Source: Spartobacteria bacterium
GTDB taxonomy: Bacteria; Verrucomicrobiota; Verrucomicrobiia; Chthoniobacterales; UBA10450
Length of the DNA stretch: 64,000 nt
Assembly (NCBI GenBank): GCA_021325495.1
Contig: JAJPGZ010000002.1
Coordinates: forward strand, 673,153-737,152
Reading direction: 5' to 3'
Under the pieces are notes generated by a model. That model saw only the letters and a program-made list of their open reading frames with translations, ran no database searches and was not told the origin of the DNA. The translations under genes were made by a program, and so were the position numbers. Positions 50,102 to 59,407 of the stretch are shown piece after piece (position 1 is the stretch's first letter; each line of letters opens with the position of its first letter).

Positions 50102-52873
50102 ATGAAAAAGAAAACTTCTCAATCCGCCCTGTTTAATCTCCGCGGGCTAGCGGCGCTCAGTCTTTGTTCACTCAGTACTCTGTTCGTCGTGCTCAGTGTT
50201 GCGTCGACGCCGCCAACCACCAGCATCACCGTGCCTTCAACTTCGGGCCAGACAGTGACCGTGACCTGGAGTGGGACAATCCCGCCGTTCGTCGATCAGG
50301 ACAGCGACTGCGCGACGTATGCTGACACGCCGGCGGTTGATCAACATGTTTCCACCGTGACTGTGCCCGCCGGGGTTTACAGCGCGGTCGATGCGATATT
50401 CACGTTCAAAATTAACTGGAATCCGGTAAGCGGTAGCGAACCCGCGAGCGACGAAATTCTGACCGTGCTCGACTCGGGCGGGAACGAAATCGACTCAAGC
50501 GACGGCGGTTCGCTTACCGAAACTGTGCGGCGGCAGAACCTGGCCGCGGGAGATTATAAGGTCGTGGTATGTGGATTCCAAAACCTCCAGCCGCAGCCGT
50601 ACACGGGAACGCTGACGATTACGACCTGTCCAGCTGGTTCTGGTTGCAGGGCCACTGCTACCGGCCCGTTCGGAGGTCCCGATCCCACTGTGCCGGGCAA
50701 TCCGCGCTACCAGAATTTCTACGCGCCCTCGGGTGGAGCGCAGTCCAGCCAGGGCGAATTCAACATCGGATTCAATCCGCTTACCCACCGCATCATGGCG
50801 ATGAATCTGGCGCAGGTGTGGCGCCTGACTCCGGGAGAGGTCCAAACGCCGGCCAAACCGGAATGCTGCGAAGCTCTTTGGGAAAACAAAAACCCGCGCA
50901 CGATCAATATTTTGGCAATGGATCCGATCTTGTGGACCGATCAAAAGACCGGGCGAACCTTTGCCGCAAATTCATTTTACGGCGCTAATTTTTCTTACGG
51001 ATACACCGACGCAGCCGCGCCTTTTAACGATGGCGACTTATGGGTCGAGGCCGGCATCTCTGCGCCTAACGGAGGACAGGATCATGAGACCATCGGTTCG
51101 GGACCTTATCCATTGATTTCGGGCCTGCCTTCAAATCCCGTCAACCAAGGCGAGATGGTGTTCTACTGCTCACAAGATGGTTTTGGCCAGGCCATGTGTC
51201 AGCGAAGCGATGATCTCGGCGCTAGTTATGGGCCCGGTGTAGTGACTTACACGGGTCTTTCGTGCGCGGGTTTGCATGGCCATGTGCATGTGGCGCCGGA
51301 TGGCACGGTCTGGTTGCCGGTGGGCCAATGCGCTGGTAAACAGGGCGGTGTCTTCAGCACCGACGCCGGCACTAGCTGGAACGAGTTTATCGTCAGCGGC
51401 AACAATGACGTAAACGGTGGGGCGCCGTTCGATGCCATATCTCAAGCCCATGGCGCCGATCCGTCGATCGGCTTGGACGCAAACAGCACCGCCTATTATT
51501 GCTACATTAAGAATGAGGGGAACGAAGGCCACGCGCATGTCGCGGTCGGCAAACGAACCAGCACGGTCACAGGTTCGACCATAAATTGGATTCGCGACGT
51601 CGACATTGGTGCGAGCCACGGCATTGTTAACGCGGCCCAACCTGAAGCTGTGGCGGGGGACGCGGGCCGCGCGGCTTGCGGCTTTATCGGCACAAATGTG
51701 CCGGATGCGCCCGGCGCCACCTACGAAAATGGGACGTTCAACGGCAAGTGGTACGTCTACATCGCCACGACCTACGACGAAGGTCGCACCTGGGTCACGG
51801 TTAACGCCACCCCCGACGATCCCGTCCAAAACCACACCGGCGTCTGGCAGGGAGGCGGCAGCGGCGAAAACGGCGACCGCAATCTGCTCGACTTTAACGA
51901 GATCACGATGGACGACAAAGGCCGCGTTCTTTATGGCTACAGCGACGGCTGTCACAGTTTGACCTGCATCAACGGCAACAATTCCAGCGGCGAACGCGGC
52001 GGATGGATGCGCGTGGCGCGCCAGTCCGGTGGGAAAACATTATTGTCGCAGTTTGACGCCGCTGAACCGGCGCTGCCGAAAGCGCCCTGTTTGTCAGGCT
52101 CCCGCAACTCCAGCGGAGTTCATTTAACGTGGCAAGCGCCAGACAACGGTGGCGCCGATATTACGAGTTACGCCATATATCGCGGCAGCGCTTCCGGTAA
52201 CGAAACCTTACTGCTGGTGACGAACTCGACCAAAACGACGTTCGATGACATCACCGCGGACCCGACCCAAGCGGTGTTCTACAAGGTGCGCGCGATCAAC
52301 AATGTCGACCCAACGGGCGGCGCGTTCAGTCAGGAAGTGAATTTCGCCGCCACGCCGGGCATTCAACTGCTCAGCGTAACCTCGAACAAAACGCATGGCG
52401 GAATAAATTTCGGGATCAATCTTCCGTTAAATAACAGTGGCGTGGAGTGCCGCACCGGCGGCGCCAACGGCGACTTCCAACTGATTTTCGATTTCGCCAA
52501 TCCGATCGCGAATGTTAGTGCGGCGGCGGTCACTGGCGGGACAGGGTCGGTCTCGAATACGCAACTCATCAACGGTAACTATGTCGTAAGCCTCACCGGC
52601 GTAACGAACGCTCAGCGCATCAGCGTCACCTTGAGTGGCATTACGGACAGCGCCGGCAACACCGTGAGTTCGCTTACTGCCGGCATGGGCGTGCTCGCCG
52701 GCGACACGACCGGCGATGGCATCGTGAACTCGGCCGACATCGCGCAAACCAAATCGAAGTCCGGCCAGGGCGTCGATGCGACGAACTTCCGTAACGACGT
52801 CACGGTGGACGCGAATCTCAATAGTGCCGACATCGCGCTCGTAAAAAGCAAATCTGGCACTGGCTTGCCCTAA
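50102..52873 (+). CDS. Large exported multidomain protein with Fn3 and dockerin-like C-terminus
   Basis: 923 residues. Signal peptide (LAALSLCSLSTLFVVLSVAS), an N-terminal beta-sandwich (TSGQTVTVTWSGTI), a central ~450-residue sialidase/BNR-like region (SDDLGASYGPGVVT, YIATTYDEGRTWVTVN are Asp-box-like), an Fn3 domain (PDNGGADITSYAIYRGSASG), and a C-terminal dockerin-type pair of Ca-binding loops (GDTTGDGIVNSADIAQTKSK and VTVDANLNSADIALVKSK). Outside cellulosomes such dockerin-like repeats occur in many environmental bacteria. The enzymatic role is unproven. No 11-mer in 2.8 kb. The 134-bp spacer before it has no other gene. Confidence 0.8.
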   Translation: MKKKTSQSALFNLRGLAALSLCSLSTLFVVLSVASTPPTTSITVPSTSGQTVTVTWSGTIPPFVDQDSDCATYADTPAVDQHVSTVTVPAGVYSAVDAIFTFKINWNPVSGSEPASDEILTVLDSGGNEIDSSDGGSLTETVRRQNLAAGDYKVVVCGFQNLQPQPYTGTLTITTCPAGSGCRATATGPFGGPDPTVPGNPRYQNFYAPSGGAQSSQGEFNIGFNPLTHRIMAMNLAQVWRLTPGEVQTPAKPECCEALWENKNPRTINILAMDPILWTDQKTGRTFAANSFYGANFSYGYTDAAAPFNDGDLWVEAGISAPNGGQDHETIGSGPYPLISGLPSNPVNQGEMVFYCSQDGFGQAMCQRSDDLGASYGPGVVTYTGLSCAGLHGHVHVAPDGTVWLPVGQCAGKQGGVFSTDAGTSWNEFIVSGNNDVNGGAPFDAISQAHGADPSIGLDANSTAYYCYIKNEGNEGHAHVAVGKRTSTVTGSTINWIRDVDIGASHGIVNAAQPEAVAGDAGRAACGFIGTNVPDAPGATYENGTFNGKWYVYIATTYDEGRTWVTVNATPDDPVQNHTGVWQGGGSGENGDRNLLDFNEITMDDKGRVLYGYSDGCHSLTCINGNNSSGERGGWMRVARQSGGKTLLSQFDAAEPALPKAPCLSGSRNSSGVHLTWQAPDNGGADITSYAIYRGSASGNETLLLVTNSTKTTFDDITADPTQAVFYKVRAINNVDPTGGAFSQEVNFAATPGIQLLSVTSNKTHGGINFGINLPLNNSGVECRTGGANGDFQLIFDFANPIANVSAAAVTGGTGSVSNTQLINGNYVVSLTGVTNAQRISVTLSGITDSAGNTVSSLTAGMGVLAGDTTGDGIVNSADIAQTKSKSGQGVDATNFRNDVTVDANLNSADIALVKSKSGTGLP

Positions 52874-52904
52874 CTAAGACAAGATCGACAATCAACTCTC
52901 AAAG

Positions 52905-52930
52905 GCCGCTTCGAAAGAAGCGGCTTTTTT
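52905..52930 (+). terminator. Rho-independent terminator
   Basis: GCCGCTTC (52905-52912) and GAAGCGGC (52917-52924) with a GAAA tetraloop, then TTTTTT (52925-52930). It ends the dockerin-protein transcript. The rest of the 205-bp spacer carries a second small hairpin (CCTCGAA 52980-52986 with TTCGAGG 52993-52999) and the tandem 11-mer pair. Confidence 0.94.
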
Positions 52931-53046
52931 GCGCACGATTGACAACGGCGCGGCCATGCGGTTCAGTTTTCCGCTGCTTCCTCGAACGTTTCTTCGAGGC
53001 TTTCCGAGTTCCTTCGCGAGCGAGGTTTGTCGCAGCTTTCGTTAGT

Positions 53047-53072
53047 AAGATCGACAATCACAAGATCGACAT
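53047..53072 (+). repeat. Tandem pair of the dispersed 11-mer ahead of yebC
   Basis: Copies at 53047 and 53062, same orientation, 15-nt spacing, the second ending 6 nt before the yebC ATG. This is the third same-strand pair in the window, all just before a housekeeping gene. Confidence 0.9.
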
Positions 53073-53078
53073 CTACTC

Positions 53079-53834
53079 ATGGCCGGACACAGCAAATGGT
53101 CGAAGGTAAAGCGCTTCAAGGGCGCGATTGACGCCAAGCGCGGCCAGATTTTCAGCAAGCTCGCAAAAGAAATTGCAATCGCGGCCAAGATCGGCGGCGG
53201 CGATCCCAACGCGAATGCGCGTCTGCGTAGCGCGATCCAAACCGCGCGCGGTCAAAGCATGCCTAACGACAACATCGAGCGCGCGATCAAGCGCGGCACC
53301 GGCGAAGGCGGCGATGCCGCCGCGTTGGAAGAAATTGTTTACGAGGGCTACGGACCCGGAGGCGTCGCCATCATCGTCGAAGCCGCGACCGATAATCGCA
53401 ACCGCACCGCGCCGGAGTTGCGCAGCATTTTCACGAAGAATCATGGGAACCTCGCGACCAGCGGCAGTGTTTCATACATGTTTCACAAGAAGGGACAAAT
53501 AACCGTGCCGCGCAGTTCCATCGAGGAGGACAGGCTTCTGGAATTTGCCTTGGAGGCCGGGGCGGAAGAGTTGACAAATGACGAGGAACAGTATGTTATC
53601 ACCACTGCTCACGATCAGCTCTACGCCGTAGCTGATGCTCTCAAACAAGCCGGCGTGACCACCGATGGGCAGAAGTTTACCTTTATACCGGAGACGACCG
53701 TACCGATTGCCGATGAAAGCGTCGCTAAACAGGTGCTGCAGTTGTGCGATGCATTGGAAGATGATGATGACGTCCAGAACGTCTACTCGAACATAGAAAT
53801 CCCTGACGAACTGCTGGCGAAATTGCCGGCCTGA
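53079..53834 (+). CDS. yebC: YebC/PmpR/TACO1 family protein
   Basis: 251 residues. It begins MAGHSKWSKVKRFKG, then AKRGQIFSKLAKEIAIAAKIGGGDPNAN-type sequence (seen in pieces as GQIFSKLAKEI and GGDPNANARLR), YEGYGPGGVAIIVEAATDN, and GSVSYMFHKKG. Members act as transcriptional regulators in some bacteria and as relief factors for ribosomes stalled at proline stretches in others. Starts directly after the tandem 11-mer pair; rho follows 65 bp later. Confidence 0.95.
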   Translation: MAGHSKWSKVKRFKGAIDAKRGQIFSKLAKEIAIAAKIGGGDPNANARLRSAIQTARGQSMPNDNIERAIKRGTGEGGDAAALEEIVYEGYGPGGVAIIVEAATDNRNRTAPELRSIFTKNHGNLATSGSVSYMFHKKGQITVPRSSIEEDRLLEFALEAGAEELTNDEEQYVITTAHDQLYAVADALKQAGVTTDGQKFTFIPETTVPIADESVAKQVLQLCDALEDDDDVQNVYSNIEIPDELLAKLPA

Positions 53835-53899
53835 AAAATTTAAAATCCGCCGCGACCGAATGCGGCATGCGCTCCGTAAAGCGCGAAGTCTGTTTTGTT

Positions 53900-55252
53900 A
53901 TGACTGAAGAAAACGAGAACCAGCCTCCACCGCTGGAAACTGCTGCAGGGTCCGCTCCCGCGTCGGCGCCGAGCGAACAGCAACCGCGTCGTCGCGGACG
54001 CCGTCGTTATGGCCGTCGGCGTTTCTACGATCGCGGTCCGCGAGACGAGAACAACTTTCACAACGACACCAACAACGACGTCGCGGTTGAGGCGCAAGAT
54101 CGACAATTACCGGCCGAAGGCGAAGGCGGCGACGATCAAACCCCGCGTGAACCGGAGTACGGCGAAGGCATTGTCGAGATTTCCGGCAAAGGTTTCGGAT
54201 TCATTCGCGATCCGAAACGCAATTTCGTGCAAACGCCGCAGGACATTTTCGTCACGCCGGAGATCGTGCGGCGATTCAATCTGCGCGACGGCATGTGGAT
54301 TTACGGCGAAACGCGCCGCGGCAATCGCGGCCCGCAGTTAATCAAACTGCAACAGATCAACGGCGAAGACCCGGAGAAATATCAAAACCTGCGGCCGTTC
54401 GAAGAGATGACCACGATCAATCCGAACAAACGGATCAAACTCGAGACGGTGCCGGACCGTTACACGACGCGCATCATGGATTTGATGACGCCGCTCGGCA
54501 TGGGCCAGCGCGGGCTCATCGTCGCGCCACCGCGCACGGGCAAGACCACATTGCTGCATCACATCGCCGACGCGGTCGTGAAAAATCATCCGGAAATGAA
54601 ACTCATCATTCTTCTGGTCGATGAACGGCCGGAAGAAGTGACCGACTTCAAACGTTCGCATCCGAAAGCGGAAATCATCGCGAGCTCGAACGACAGCGAC
54701 ATCAAAAGTCACACCCGACTCGCGCAGTTGGCGATCGAGCGCGCGAAGCGAATGGTCGAAGCCGGTCAACACGTTTTCATTTTGCTCGACTCGATTACGC
54801 GGACCGCGCGCGCCTTCAACAACGCGATGGGCGGCGGTGGTCGCACCATGAGCGGCGGTATCGACGCGCGCGCCATGGAAATTCCGCGAAAGATTTTCGC
54901 AGCCGCGCGCAACACCGAAGAAGCCGGCAGCCTAACGATCGTCGCGACCGCGCTCATCGAAACCGGCAGCCGCATGGACGAGCTCATCTTCCAGGAATTT
55001 AAAGGCACCGGTAACATGGAGATGGTGCTCGATCGCAAAATCAGCGATCAGCGCATTTATCCGGCGATCGATATTTTTCTATCCGGCACGCGCCGCGAAG
55101 AGTTGCTGCTACAGCCGTGGGAGCTGGAGAAGATTAATTTGATTCGCCGCGGACTCGCCGGCCATAAACCGGAAGAAGCGATCCAGCGTCTGCTCATGTT
55201 CGTGAAGAAATTTCCGACGAACACGCAGATGTTAAAAGAAATTCCGGGCTAG
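53900..55252 (+). CDS. rho: Transcription termination factor Rho
   Basis: 450 residues from the ATG at 53900 (MTEENENQPPP). A low-complexity N-terminal extension rich in Arg, Asn and Gly (about residues 20-90, with RRRGRRRYGRRRF) replaces the usual short helical start and may be an RNA-binding or phase-separating segment. The RNA-binding cold-shock-like domain (GIVEISGKGFGFIRDP) and ATPase core follow: Walker A PPRTGKTTLLHHIA, Walker B-type LLVDERPEEVTDF, and the Q/R-loop region ITRTARAFN. It hexamerises to end transcription. An 11-mer lies in the extension (QDRQLP). Confidence 0.96.
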   Translation: MTEENENQPPPLETAAGSAPASAPSEQQPRRRGRRRYGRRRFYDRGPRDENNFHNDTNNDVAVEAQDRQLPAEGEGGDDQTPREPEYGEGIVEISGKGFGFIRDPKRNFVQTPQDIFVTPEIVRRFNLRDGMWIYGETRRGNRGPQLIKLQQINGEDPEKYQNLRPFEEMTTINPNKRIKLETVPDRYTTRIMDLMTPLGMGQRGLIVAPPRTGKTTLLHHIADAVVKNHPEMKLIILLVDERPEEVTDFKRSHPKAEIIASSNDSDIKSHTRLAQLAIERAKRMVEAGQHVFILLDSITRTARAFNNAMGGGGRTMSGGIDARAMEIPRKIFAAARNTEEAGSLTIVATALIETGSRMDELIFQEFKGTGNMEMVLDRKISDQRIYPAIDIFLSGTRREELLLQPWELEKINLIRRGLAGHKPEEAIQRLLMFVKKFPTNTQMLKEIPG

Positions 55253-55283
55253 CCTTGTTCGTTAGGCGATTGTCGATCTTGCG

Positions 55284-55808
55284 GTGAAGGGCGAAACCGC
55301 GCGCGAAGTCGAGTGGGAAGTTCTTCCGCCGGAGGAAAAGGAACGGCGCGCCTCCATCGAGCCGCTCTTCAAATGGCTCGCACTTATTATGGACGAGTTC
55401 CTGCGCATTCCGGGAACGAAATTTCGCTTCGGACTCGATCCAATTATCGGGCTTATTCCAGGGTTGGGCGATACGAGTTCCGCACTTGTATCGGCGATGG
55501 CATTGATCGCCGCCGCGCGCCGTGGTGTTCCGAAAATTCTTCTCGCGCGCATGTCGTTAAACATCTTGATCAATGAAATTGTCGGCATCGTCCCTGGCAT
55601 CGGCGACGCGTTTTCGTTTTGGTTTAAATCGAACCGGCGCAATTACGATCTGCTGCTGCAGCACATCGGCATGCCGGGGCGTGCGCGCACAAGTGATTGG
55701 ATCTTCGTCGCCGCCGTGCTGGCGGTGCTCGTCCTCGTCGTCCTAGCCGGGCTGCTCGCGAGTATTTTTCTGCTGCAACAGCTGTTCAAACTGTTCGGCG
55801 TTCATTAA
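55284..55808 (+). CDS. DUF4112 family membrane protein
   Basis: 174 residues from a GTG at 55284. The family core FRFGLDPIIGLIPGLGDTSS, a repeated NEIVGIVPGIGDAFSF and a C-terminal transmembrane helix (VAAVLAVLVLVVLAGLLAS) are all clear. Function unknown. The 11-mer ends four bases before the start. The last 66 nt overlap the 3' end of glnE on the opposite strand, so both C-termini are coded by the same DNA. Confidence 0.85.
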   Translation: MKGETAREVEWEVLPPEEKERRASIEPLFKWLALIMDEFLRIPGTKFRFGLDPIIGLIPGLGDTSSALVSAMALIAAARRGVPKILLARMSLNILINEIVGIVPGIGDAFSFWFKSNRRNYDLLLQHIGMPGRARTSDWIFVAAVLAVLVLVVLAGLLASIFLLQQLFKLFGVH

Positions 55809-58499
55809 CGGCTCGCGCGTGATGCGCCGGCAATACAGCTCGTGAATTCTTCGCCGCGCCGCGACGTAGATTTCCTGTTCGCCGAATTGACGCGTGTTCC
55901 ATTCGTTAGGCAAAGTCGAGACGCTGGTGTTATCGAAGCGCCGCAGAGCTGACTCGATCCTGCGCAGCCTGAGGTAACTTTCGCGAAGAACGACAACATC
56001 TTCTTCCGAAAGTTGTCCGGCATCGACCAGGAGTTCGGTCGCGCGTGTCCAATTCGGCTCCCAAATATTCGCGCTCATTTGCAGCGCCTGGACAAGGAAT
56101 TCCGCTTCGACGATTCCGCCGGTGCCGGTTTTGAAATCGCGAAAGTCCGAGCCGCTGCCGCGATCGCGCCGGACGCGTTGCAACATGTTGTCGATCTTCG
56201 TCGCAAGATCGACATCTTCTCCCGCGCGACGCCAGACCATGCGGGCGAGCGTGAGAAATTCCTCCTGCTGCGGACCGACAACAGGCCGCGCGCGGGTGAG
56301 TGATTGCACTTCCCAAAGTTGTGCGCGGCCTTCGTGATAGCGTGCGAACGTATCGAGCGAAATCACGAGCGGTCCTTTTTCGCCTTCCGGCCGCAAACGC
56401 GCATCGATCCGCGGTAAAGTTCCGTGCGGGCTCGGCTGCGCGGCGAGGGCGATCAGCTTTTGCGCGCCGGTGGCGTCGTCGCCGATGAACATGACATCGA
56501 GATCGGCGCCATAAGACAAATCGCGTCCGCCAAATTTTCCGAGCGCGACAATGGTGAGATTATTTCCGCCGGCGATTTCATTTAAAGAAAGCAGAGACGC
56601 TTCCGCCAGATCGCTTTGTTCGCGCACATTGCTGGAAAAATCTGCCAGCCCGAGAACGTCACGTAACAAGATTCGCAGCAGTTCCGATTGTCGATAACCG
56701 CGCACAAGATCGACATCTTCCTGTGTGAGTGATCGCAACCGTTTGAGGTGCGCGGCGACATCGAGTGGGAGATCGAGATTGCCACCGCGTGTGATTTCTT
56801 CGAGCAGGGGCGGATTCCGAACGAGCAAATCAGCCGCGAAACGGCTGGCGTCGAAAGTTTTCGTGAGCAGTTCGAGCAAACGCGGATTCGCCACGAGCAA
56901 TTCGAAAAGCATGCTGCGTAAACCGTACGCATCCGCGAAACGCACAAAACGGTTGAGCGTTGCGTCCGGGTCCACCGTCTGCGCGAGCGCATCGAGCAGA
57001 AGCGGGCGAAGTTTGCGCGAAAGTTGTCGCGTGCGCGCGGAGACGTGCGCGCCGCGCGATCCACGTTCCAGCTCGTCGATCGCGCGCGCGGCATGCGTTT
57101 GATCGACAAAAATTCCGAGGGCATCGCGTGTTTCGCCGGCAGGCGCAGCGGTGACGAGATGTTGAAAAATCTGGTGCACGCGTGCCATTTCGCGCTCGAG
57201 TGCGCTCGTAAAGTCTTTCGCGGAAGCAAAACCAAGGCTGCGCGCGATTCGCGCGAGATGTTCGGGATTTTCCGGAACGGTGTGCGTCTGTTGTTCCGCT
57301 TCGATTTGCAAGCGGTGCTCGGTCCGCCGCAGAAAACGGTAGGCCTGGTCAAGATCGACAATCTCTTTTCGCGGCACGAGCTCGAGCTCGGCCAGAGCAT
57401 ATAAGGCTTTCAACGTACTCGTTTCCTGCAGAAACGCGTTACGCGCGCCGTGAATGAATTGCAGGGTCTGCACCACGAATTCAATTTCGCGAATGCCGCC
57501 GCGACCGAGTTTCACATCGCGATACAATTTCTCCGCGCCGACGACGTCGTGCTCGATGCGTTGTTTGATGTTCGCGATTTGCTCGAGCAAATCGGGCGTC
57601 GCGATTTTCGGATAGATGAACGGTTGATGCGCGCGCAGAAATTCATAAACGAGTTCGCGGCTGCCGGCGATGCCGCGCGCCTTGATGAGCGCGAGACGTT
57701 CCCATGTTTCGCCATAGCCGCTGTAGTAGTACTCCATGCTGCGGAGCGAACGTGCCAGCGGACCGGCGCCGCCTTCCGGGCGCAAGCGAAGATCGACACG
57801 AAAAAGTTTTCCGTCGGCGTGCGCGCTGTTGAAGGTCGCGAGAATTTTTTCGGCGAGGCGATTGAAGAATTCGTGATACGAGAAATGCGGCGAGAGCTGA
57901 CCTTCGTCGCTGTAAAGAAAGATAAGATCGACATCGGAACTGTGGTTGAGCTCCGCGCCGCCAAGTTTTCCGAGCGCGAGAATGGCGAACTCGGCTTCGG
58001 GCGAGCCGTGGCGCTGCCGCAACTGCGCATCCCAATATTCGTAAACGATGCGAATACAAATCTCGGCGATCTGCGATAACTCCGCCGTTGTTTCTTCGAG
58101 CGGCGCAACGTCGGCCAGTTCGCGCAAGGCGATCCGGACCATCTCGCGATTTTTCCAAAGGCGTAGCGGGCGAAAATCGTCGCCGAAAATATTTTCGCCG
58201 GCAGATTCGTGCAGGGCCGCGCGCATTTGCACGGCGTCGCGCGCGGAAAGCGCGACATCAGGATCGGACAACCAAATGAGAATCGCGGGATGTTGCGTCA
58301 GACGCGTCGCGCAAATGGTCGAGACCGCGAGCAAATGCATGAGGGCCTTCGGGCCGAGCGGAAAGCTTTCGACAAGATCGACAAGCGACGGCGCGTTCGC
58401 CGGCCAGCGTTTGCCGAGTTCAAGAAGCGTGTGTTCGACCTGCGGTGGATTGAGCGAGGCCGCAGCTTTTTTCTCGATCCAACGCCGCTCCGCTTCCAT
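55743..58499 (-). CDS. glnE: Bifunctional glutamine synthetase adenylyltransferase/adenylyl-removing enzyme (GlnE-like)
   Basis: 918 residues from the ATG at 58499 (MEAERRWIEKK). Two nucleotidyltransferase domains are visible: ELNHSSDVDLIFLYSDEG near residue 190 (deadenylylating half) and LSYGADLDVMFIGDDATG near 650 (adenylylating half), each with the paired Asp motif. RLRPEGGAGPLARSL and RLRPEGEKGPLVISL follow each of them. It adjusts glutamine synthetase activity to nitrogen status. 11-mers at 56188, 56205, 56706, 57351, 57924 and 58374, two of them an inverted pair. The first start, a TTG at 58508, is less likely. Confidence 0.93.
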   Translation of the reverse strand: MEAERRWIEKKAAASLNPPQVEHTLLELGKRWPANAPSLVDLVESFPLGPKALMHLLAVSTICATRLTQHPAILIWLSDPDVALSARDAVQMRAALHESAGENIFGDDFRPLRLWKNREMVRIALRELADVAPLEETTAELSQIAEICIRIVYEYWDAQLRQRHGSPEAEFAILALGKLGGAELNHSSDVDLIFLYSDEGQLSPHFSYHEFFNRLAEKILATFNSAHADGKLFRVDLRLRPEGGAGPLARSLRSMEYYYSGYGETWERLALIKARGIAGSRELVYEFLRAHQPFIYPKIATPDLLEQIANIKQRIEHDVVGAEKLYRDVKLGRGGIREIEFVVQTLQFIHGARNAFLQETSTLKALYALAELELVPRKEIVDLDQAYRFLRRTEHRLQIEAEQQTHTVPENPEHLARIARSLGFASAKDFTSALEREMARVHQIFQHLVTAAPAGETRDALGIFVDQTHAARAIDELERGSRGAHVSARTRQLSRKLRPLLLDALAQTVDPDATLNRFVRFADAYGLRSMLFELLVANPRLLELLTKTFDASRFAADLLVRNPPLLEEITRGGNLDLPLDVAAHLKRLRSLTQEDVDLVRGYRQSELLRILLRDVLGLADFSSNVREQSDLAEASLLSLNEIAGGNNLTIVALGKFGGRDLSYGADLDVMFIGDDATGAQKLIALAAQPSPHGTLPRIDARLRPEGEKGPLVISLDTFARYHEGRAQLWEVQSLTRARPVVGPQQEEFLTLARMVWRRAGEDVDLATKIDNMLQRVRRDRGSGSDFRDFKTGTGGIVEAEFLVQALQMSANIWEPNWTRATELLVDAGQLSEEDVVVLRESYLRLRRIESALRRFDNTSVSTLPNEWNTRQFGEQEIYVAARRRIHELYCRRITREPLMNAEQFEQLLQQKNTREQPG

Positions 58500-58537
58500 C
58501 GCGCGCAAGATGGCGTGAAATCAGCGCGAAACAATCG

Positions 58538-59368
58538 TTACTCGCCAGGGGTCCGGACGATTTTCTCGCGGGCCCGGAGTAGGGCTCGATGTTCGCGTCT
58601 CGTTAGGCCACGCAAGCCACGTTGCGAAATCTTTTCGAGTAACGGATCGATTTCCAGCCGCATCAATTCCTCGATGCTCATCTGCTCGAAACGTTCGGCG
58701 CGTTCGCGGCGACGCCGGAGAAAGCGTTGCCAGACGGACGGGCCGCCAAATCCGAGGATCCAGGCATAAAGCCAGCCGGCGAGACAGCCGCCGAGCAAGG
58801 CGCTATGCGCGACGCGCGGCGTCCGGTCGATGCAAAGCAAAACGAGTCCAAGAGTAATCGCACCGGCGGCGACATGTTTCGCTTTCGGACGAAAGAGAAA
58901 CCACCTTGTCGATGTTAGCTCGAGTTCGGGCAACACGATTGCGTAGGCACAAATGATGGCGGCGACGCCGCCGGTCGCTCCGTAGAGAACGGAGTCGCGC
59001 GGCATGAGAAACAAATGTCCAAGTTCGCCGCCGATCGCGCCCGCCAGATAAAGATAGAGAAAATGACGTTGGCCGAGAATCGTTTCAAGATCGCGCCCGA
59101 GCACATAAAGAAGAAAAATATTTCCGATGAAATGCCACGCGCCGGTGTGCAAAAACATCGCGCTGATGAATTGCCAACTGTATGCGTCGTAAATGCCCGC
59201 GTAACTGATCGCGAGATAATCACGAACAAATCCCGGCGAGAAAGTTTCGAACGCTAATTGCGCGACGAAAGCGGCGACGTTGATCGAGATAAGTGTGGCC
59301 AGGACGACGCGGTGCGGCCGCGTCCAATGCCGGGCGGTTTGCGAATATTTCCGCCCCGATAGCCGCAT
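58538..59368 (-). CDS. Rhomboid-family membrane protein, catalytic Ser replaced by Thr
   Basis: 276 residues with about six transmembrane helices. MFLHTGAWHFIGNIFLLYVLG holds the HxxxxHxxxN cluster (His74, His79, Asn83). At the GxSG catalytic position the sequence reads YGATGG, so Thr132 stands where Ser is expected, while the partner His (VAHSALLGG, about 188) is kept. The enzyme may use Thr, be very slow, or be an inactive pseudoprotease (iRhom-like). The C-terminal ~75 residues are a charged helical cytoplasmic tail. 38 bp after glnE on the same strand. Confidence 0.85.
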   Translation of the reverse strand: MRLSGRKYSQTARHWTRPHRVVLATLISINVAAFVAQLAFETFSPGFVRDYLAISYAGIYDAYSWQFISAMFLHTGAWHFIGNIFLLYVLGRDLETILGQRHFLYLYLAGAIGGELGHLFLMPRDSVLYGATGGVAAIICAYAIVLPELELTSTRWFLFRPKAKHVAAGAITLGLVLLCIDRTPRVAHSALLGGCLAGWLYAWILGFGGPSVWQRFLRRRRERAERFEQMSIEELMRLEIDPLLEKISQRGLRGLTRREHRALLRAREKIVRTPGE

Positions 59369-59407
59369 TACCCGATGCTATCGCACTCGAATGAAGATGT
59401 CGATCTT

